From: Ilex aquifolium
Taxonomy: Eukaryota > Streptophyta > Magnoliopsida > Aquifoliales > Aquifoliaceae
Length of the DNA: 64,000 nt
NCBI GenBank assembly: GCA_951799425.1
Contig: OX637402.1
Location: 7,220,001-7,284,000 of the forward strand
Reading direction: 5' to 3'
The position numbers and the translations under genes were made by a program. Below the pieces are notes generated by a model. It saw only the letters and a program-made list of their open reading frames with translations. It did not search any database and was not told the DNA's origin. This document shows positions 57,376-64,000 of this stretch, piece by piece (the first letter of the stretch is position 1; every line of letters begins with the position of its first letter).

Positions 57376-60205
57376 GAATGGTATCAGAGCCTAGGCTTTA
57401 GGTCTTACATGGGAGCTGTAGGTTATGGATTACCACTAGAAAGGTAGGACTAGGTTGAAGAAACCTTAGGCTTGAATTTTTTTTGTGGTTATGTGTTTAT
57501 CAAATAGGTAAGATTTGTTGTTTATTTAGGTTAGGGGTTAATTATTTGTTCGAATTCGATGAATTGTCTTGCTACGCAATCGAGTTTGTGGCCCCTGATG
57601 CAAAGAGGGCTAAACGCTTTGAACAAGATTTGAGGCCTTCCATTCGCGAGAAGAGGGTCACACTCTGAATTCGAGAATACAAGTACGTGTCCGTGGACGA
57701 GAACGAGGACGTGGACGTGTACGTGTCGGTGGACGTGAACGAGGACGTGAACTTGAACGTGGACGTGTACGTGGACGTGGACGTGATTGGACAAAGACCT
57801 CAGATAGTTCGAGAAGATGAAGTGACTCAGACTAGAACAAGCACTGACCCGCGCCAATGCTTTGCATGCGGAGAGTATGGGCACTTCAAACATAGATGCC
57901 CCTCGTTTCCCCCAAGGACCAAGCAAGCAACTGAGCAAGTACCAACAAACAAGCCACCTCTACAAAGGCCAACACAGCAGAGACCTCAGATAGCTCAAGG
58001 AGCGGGAAGCGTACCAGAGAGAGTAGGCACAGATGCACGCCGATGCTTTGCCTGTGGAGGTGTTGGGCACTTCAAAGATAATTGTCCATTGCTTTCCACC
58101 AAGACCAACCCAGCAACGGGGCGAGTGAATGCAAACAGGCCACCGCTACGACAGCCATTACCACCACAGAGACCGTTACAAGCTCATGCCCCCGACGGCG
58201 CCAATCAAGGAAGGGTGTTTGCTATGACTCAACCGGAGGAAAATGCCTACAACGCCATCGTGGAAGGTATCGTTCTTTTCTACGATTCTTGGGCCCGAAT
58301 GTTATTGGATTCCTATGCGACTCATTCTTTTGTACGTACTGCATATGCTGTGAAATTTGGATTGGGTTTCGAGGAAATAGAACTTACGGTATATGTTAAT
58401 TTGCCTACGGGAGAACAAGGGGATACCAGTAGGGTTATTATATATATGTAATCTTTGACTCTAAATTATATCTACTTGCTAGGAAATCATCATGTCTTGT
58501 CATTCTTGTTAATATTACCTTGTTCTAAAATATATTATGGTTGGGTAAACTCTAAATCTTATCTTATGCCTTCACAACCCTAGTTTACACAGGAGATGTG
58601 TTTTTCTCTTGATTTCTCATTTGTTCTTGATTCCAAACCTTAAATCTTACCTTGTTTTAACTATGTTATGCTTGGGTAACCACTAATTCTCGTTGTATGC
58701 CTTCGAAACCTTAATTTTCAAGGAAAAGTGGGTTTTCTCTTGATTCCTTCCTTGTTCTTGAGATCTAAACTTGATATTCATTTGTCATTGAATTCTAACC
58801 TTGATATTCAATTGTTCTTGAGATCTAAACTTGATATTCATTTGTCATTCAATTCTAACCTTGATATTCAATTGTCCTTGAGATCAAAACTTGTTATTCA
58901 TCGGTTATTGAATTCTAACCTTAATATTCAATTGTTCTTGAGATCTAAGCTTGATAACCATTTATTCTTGACTCCTGAGCTTAATATTCCTTTGTTATTA
59001 ATTTCAACCCTTGCTTATTTATTTATTCTTGATTTCCAAGCTTAATATTCATTTGTTCTTGATGGCCAGATTTGATATTCATTTGATTGATCCTAACCCT
59101 TGCGATTCATGTATTCTTGATATTTAATACTTGACATTCATTGGTTCTTGATTTCAAGACTTGGTTGTTCCTTTGTTTTAATTTCCCCAAGCTTGATGAT
59201 CCATTGGTTCTTGATAGCCAAATTTAATATTCATTTGTTATTGATTCTAACCCTTGTGATTCATTTATTCTTGATATTCAATACTTGATATTCATTGGTT
59301 CTTGATTTCAAGGCTTGACATTCAATTGCTCTTGATTTCAATACTTGATTTCTCCTTGTCCTTGAGTTCAAAACTCGATACTCTTTAGTTCTTGGTTACA
59401 AAGTTTGATTATTTATTTGTTCATTAATTCAAAATTCTAAAGATTGGTATTGACCAATAAAATGGTATTTTCGATGATATTATGTTAATTTTTCTTAAAT
59501 TATTTCGTTGGAAAAATGTATATGGATTTGGAAGCTAAGAGGGGAGGACAAGTCTGGTTAGGGTTCAACTGTAACCTTTGGTGGATTGTAATTTATATCA
59601 GAGTGCGCAGCGAACTAACGGAGTAAGGACTACAATGGGGAAACTATGGAGAAGATTCAACTCATCCGGGAGAGGCTACGCACGGCGCGAAGTAGACAGA
59701 AGAGCTACGCGGACCACAGACGAAGATCCTTGGAATTAAAAGTGGGAGATTACATGTTTTCCAAGGTGCCACACAAGAAGGGCGAGTTTCGATTTGGCAA
59801 GAAGGAGAAGTTAGCGCCAAGATATACCGGACCGTTTGAAGTGATCAAAGCAGTAGGCAATGCGGCGTATCAACTTCGACTACTAGCCCAGATATCCAGA
59901 GTACATGGCGTGTTTCACGTGTCGATGTTAAGGACGTGTCACTCGGATGCAACTCCAGTCGTGAACTTGGAGGAGATGGAAATTTAAGACGGAGCAACCT
60001 ATGAAGAACAACCGTTGAAGATTCTCGATGCCACAGAGAAGGTGCTCCGTAACAAAGTCATCCGACTAGTGAAGGTTTTGTGGCAACACCATGGAGTGGA
60101 AGAAGCTACATGGGAACCGGAGCAAGAAATGCGGGAGAAGTATCCATATTTGTTCGCCACTTGAGGTAAGTTTCGAGGACGAAACTTTCTTTAAGGGGGG
60201 TGGAC
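57376..60205 (+). mobile_element. array internal region 8 (variant gamma)
   Basis: Gag region 57687-58451 (254 codons open), minisatellite 58771-59439, integrase C-terminus and chromodomain 59646-60164. Confidence 0.85.
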
Positions 60206-62453
60206 TGTAACACCCCGAATTTTCTTTTATATATTTATAGAGATATATATATAGTAAATAATATTTGTAAAGATGTAGATATATGTAGTGACATAAGAAT
60301 AAACCGTAGGAATAAATGATATGGAGACAATTTGATTGGGAAGTTACGTGTCGAAGATGTTTAAACTTGGAAAGGGTGATTAGACAAGTTTCTAAAAGTT
60401 TGTAGGTCAAAATAATGATTCCATTGAATCCGGAAGGTCGAAAAACATTGGGAGCGGTAATATGGATGTATTGGAAGTTAGGAAGTGTCTCGGAGTTAAA
60501 ATACACTTTAGCGAGAATTTGGGTAAAAATGGGTATTGAACACTACTTAGTGTTTTGGCCATAACTTTTTATCCTTAAGTCGAATTGATCTGAAATTCTT
60601 ACAGTAGATAGTAGACATCTAGGGCTACAAAAGTATGTATCGTGAAAATTTTTCAATTCGACCTCTAAATGGGTCAAAACTGCATTGGAAGTTGAAACAA
60701 AAATCTGGCAGTCAAACCGTACCGGTACGCGTACCGGTACGCCGAACTCCAGTAGCTACACCGTACAGGTACGCCCGATAAAGCCAGCCCGATCCGACTG
60801 CGGGTCTTTCTCCATTTCTTCCACTATAAATACATTTTTGTCACCTCCTTAGCCTTCATTACACCACTCCAAACCCTAGAAAACATAAGAGAGGAAGAGA
60901 GAAAGAGAGAAACACAAGATCAAGAGAAAACAAGAGATTGAAGGGTTGATTCAAGATCAAAGCCCTAATTTTTCCAAGAACATTAAGGTAGGGGTTTTCT
61001 CTCACTCACTTACATTGAGGCTAGGTTATTTATACATGTATGTTTTTGTTATCAATGGTATATATATGCTATAGAATCATCATCTCTTAGGCTTTTTGCA
61101 AAGATTACATTGTTAGGGTTTAATATCCATTAAATCTCTTTTCTAGCTTTAAAACCCTAGTTTTTGAGAGAGTGATATATTTTTTTCTTAAATGCTTCTT
61201 TATTATGAACTTCGAAAACCGTAGTTGTTTGTGTTGGGTAGAAAAATGATGTTATTGTGATCTCATGTATTTTCCTTGTTGGTTGGGGAATTGTTACATA
61301 ATATATCTTGGGGATTTTGGAGAAATTCTTGTAAAATGATATAAATATTGGAATGATGTGCTTGGTTGGGTTGTTTGTGATGCCTTGAGGGTGAGAGGTT
61401 CCTTATAAGGATGCTCATGCCAAGAGGGGAGAGTATGTGATTTCCCTCAAGAGGTTCCTTATAAGGATGCTTGAGTTTGTGAGGCCTTGAGGGTGAGAGG
61501 TTCCTTATAAGGATGCTCATGCCAAGAGAGGAGAGTATGTGATTTCCCTCAAGAGGTTCCTTATAAGGATGCTTGAGTTTGTGATGCCCTGAGGGTGAGA
61601 GGTTCCTTATAAGGATGCTCATGCCAAGAGAGGAGAGTATGTGATTTTCCTTAAGAGGTTCCTTATAAGGATGCTTAAGAAACTAAGCCTTGAGGGTGAG
61701 AGGTTCCTTATAAGGATGCTCATGCCAAAAGAGGACAGTATGTGATTTTCCTCAAGAGGTTCCTTATAAGGATGCTTGAGTAACCAAGCCTTGAGGGTGA
61801 GAGGTTCCTTATAAGGATGCTCATGCCAAAAGAGGACAATATTATATAATGTGTGGGAAATGGTTTATATTTTGAAAATAGATGTTTATTAAAATGGGTT
61901 GTTATTGTTCATTCCTAGTACTATTGCTATCTAAACTTGAGATCCTTGTTGAAATGTCACTGCCTTATTTCAAATTATGTATCTATGTTATGTTAAAAAT
62001 GAGACCGGCCATTTTAAATACGTTTCTAAACCTTGTTTGGGTTTGAGAGAATTTTTCTACAGAGCTTCGTGCTCACCCCCTACCGCTAACATTTTTCAGA
62101 TTATCCTCTCGAGGAAGAGCTGGGAGTCGAGGAGCCCGCACACTGGGAGACTCCGATAGACGGGAGCGTGGATCCCGAGGTGGACGCCTAGAGCGACACT
62201 TCTTTTTGTTCTAGACTAGGATATTCATTTTGAACCTTGTAAAGTCTAGTTTTATTTTGTTATTTCCGCTGCGCTACATTAGTAAATTTTTGAGATGTAA
62301 ATGCCATGGTTGGGCATATTATTTTGGATAATGATGTAAATATTTTATGGATGATGAATGAAGTTTAATTTATTTATGGATGATATTAGTGCTCTCATGA
62401 TGTAAATGGTTTTAGTATGTAATGTCGTCCAGGGTGTGTTTTGGGGCGTTACA
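60206..62453 (+). mobile_element. array LTR 9 (class IIb, 9 CArG boxes)
   Basis: 2,248 bp; shares all class IIb markers with LTR 8 and differs by a base in the third repeat (GAGAGGAGAG where LTRs 7 and 8 have GAGAGGGGAG). Confidence 0.9.
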
Positions 62454-64000
62454 GAATGGTATCAGAGCCTAGGCTTTAGGTCTTACATGGGAGCTGTAGG
62501 TTATGGATTACCACTAGAAAGGTAGGACTAGGTTGAAGAAACCTTAGGCTTGAATTTTTTTTGTGGTTATGTGTTTATCAAATAGGTAAGATTTGTTGTT
62601 TATTTAGGTTAGGGGTTAATTATTTGTTCGAATTCGATGAATTGTCTTGCTACGCAATCGAGTTTGTGGCCCCTGATGCAAAAAGGGCTAAACGCTTTGA
62701 ACAAGATTTGAGGCCTTCCATTCGCGAGAAGAGGGTCACACTCTGAATTCGAGAATACAAGTACGTGTCCGTGGACGAGAACGAGGACGTGGACGTGTAC
62801 GTGTCGGTGGACGTGAACGAGGACGTGAACTTGAACGTGGACGTGTACGTGGACGTGGACGTGATTGGACAAAGACCTCAGATAGTTCGAGAAGATGAAG
62901 TGACTCAGACTAGAACAAGCACTGACCCGCGCCAATGCTTTGCATGCGGAGAGTATGGGCACTTCAAACATAGATGCCCCTCGTTTCCCCCAAGGACCAA
63001 GCAAGCAACTGAGCAAGTACCAACAAACAAGCCACCTCTACAAAGGCCAACACAGCAGAGACCTCAGATAGCTCAAGGAGCGGGAAGCGTACCAGAGAGA
63101 GTAGGCACAGATGCACGCCGATGCTTTGCCTGTGGAGGTGTTGGGCACTTCAAAGATAATTGTCCATTGCTTTCCACCAAGACCAACCCAGCAACGGGGC
63201 GAGTGAATGCAAACAGGCCACCGCTACGACAGCCATTACCACCACAGAGACCGTTACAAGCTCATGCCCCCGACGGCGCCAATCAAGGAAGGGTGTTTGC
63301 TATGACTCAACCGGAGGAAAATGCCTACAACGCCATCGTGGAAGGTATCGTTCTTTTCTACGATTCTTGGGCCCGAATGTTATTGGATTCCTATGCGACT
63401 CATTCTTTTGTACGTACTGCATATGCTGTGAAATTTGGATTGGGTTTCGAGGAAATAGAACTTACGGTATATGTTAATTTGCCTACGGGAGAACAAGGGG
63501 ATACCAGTAGGGTTATTATATATATGTAATCTTTGACTCTAAATTATATCTACTTGCTAGGAAATCATCATGTCTTGTCATTCTTGTTAATATTACCTTG
63601 TTCTAAAATATATTATGGTTGGGTAAACTCTAAATCTTATCTTATGCCTTCACAACCCTAGTTTACACAGGAGATGTGTTTTTCTCTTGATTTCTCATTT
63701 GTTCTTGATTCCAAACCTTAAATCTTACCTTGTTTTAACTATGTTATGCTTGGGTAACCACTAATTCTCGTTGTATGCCTTCGAAACCTTAATTTTCAAG
63801 GAAAAGTGGGTTTTCTCTTGATTCCTTCCTTGTTCTTGAGATCTAAACTTGATATTCATTTGTCATTGAATTCTAACCTTGATATTCAATTGTTCTTGAG
63901 ATCTAAACTTGATATTCATTTGTCATTCAATTCTAACCTTGATATTCAATTGTCCTTGAGATCAAAACTTGTTATTCATCGGTTATTGAATTCTAACCTT
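62454..64000 (+). mobile_element. array internal region 9 (variant gamma), cut by window edge
   Basis: Primer site, ACGTG tract and gag region (62765-63529, 254 codons open) are present; the minisatellite begins at 63849 and runs off the window. Confidence 0.85.

Larger units (their letters stand above)
19787..64000 (+). mobile_element. tandem array of a non-autonomous Tekay/Del-like chromovirus, at least nine units
   Basis: LTRs start at 19787, 24864, 29840, 34918, 39996, 45074, 50050, 55128 and 60206. Spacings are 5,077, 4,976, 5,078, 5,078, 5,078, 4,976, 5,078 and 5,078. Each junction has one LTR only (PPT-LTR-PBS), never two abutting LTRs, so units share LTRs. Internal regions are all 2,830 bp where complete. 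Lineage: TGTAAC/GTTACA ends, initiator-methionine-type primer site, chromodomain after integrase C-terminus. The array continues beyond the right edge. Neighbouring units are nearly identical by eye, so the amplification is recent; no unit encodes a full set of proteins. Alternatives are unequal recombination between LTRs, integration of a rolling-circle product of a one-LTR circle, or assembly error. Confidence 0.9.

Overview
This window looks like repeat-dense DNA of a flowering plant nuclear genome. It is AT-rich and I see no host gene, tRNA, rRNA or CRISPR array. Nearly everything that can be assigned is LTR retrotransposon of the Ty3/Gypsy superfamily, most of it broken, nested and old on the left and young-looking and tandem on the right. 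The lineages, named from remembered family motifs and not from a search, are Athila/Tat-like (LTRs with TGAT...ATCA ends and a primer site of the TGGCGCCGTTGCCGGGGA type) and a Tekay/Del-like chromovirus (TGTAAC...GTTACA ends, TGGTATCAGAGCC primer site, chromodomain).

Left third (1-11505). Bases 1-2660 are the 5' end of a minus-strand Athila/Tat-like element: gag-like frame, primer site, 5' LTR at 806-2660. After unassigned sequence there is a solo LTR at 5152-6913, flanked by a 5-bp duplication (acctc). Two related plus-strand LTRs follow (7332-8848 and about 9769-11422). Each is followed by a primer site and leader, and a gag fragment lies between them.

Middle (11506-19786). A minus-strand Athila-like element is inserted in the leader of the second of those LTRs. 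It has a 3' LTR (11506-13427), a polypurine tract, an open 3' ORF (15388-16344) with what looks like its own promoter, integrase and part of RNase H (18098-19711), and 75 bp of a second LTR copy (19712-19786).

Right two thirds (19787-64000). After base 75 of that LTR copy begins a head-to-tail array of a non-autonomous Tekay-like element: nine LTRs and nine internal regions (the last cut by the window edge), alternating LTR-internal-LTR-internal with single shared LTRs. The unit is 5,078 bp, or 4,976 bp when the LTR has one ~102-bp repeat fewer. Every internal region carries a primer site, a gag tail with two CCHC zinc knuckles, a 30-bp minisatellite, an integrase C-terminus with chromodomain, and a polypurine tract. 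Units 2-5 and 6-9 form two blocks with the same order of variants and an exact 20,210-bp offset, a higher-order repeat as in satellite DNA. LTR 6 and LTR 7 look like crossover products.

Two regulatory patterns stand out. Each array LTR carries 7 or 9 perfect CCTTATAAGG palindromes (consensus CArG boxes) with alternating 56- and 45/46-bp spacing, about 77 in the window. Also, several LTR families with different sequences place pairs of 10-18-bp perfect palindromes, about 20 bp apart, upstream of a TATA box, each family with its own palindrome; the Athila-like element repeats this module in front of its 3' ORF. All family names, promoters and the intron are inferences; repeat positions, spacings and palindromes were read directly.
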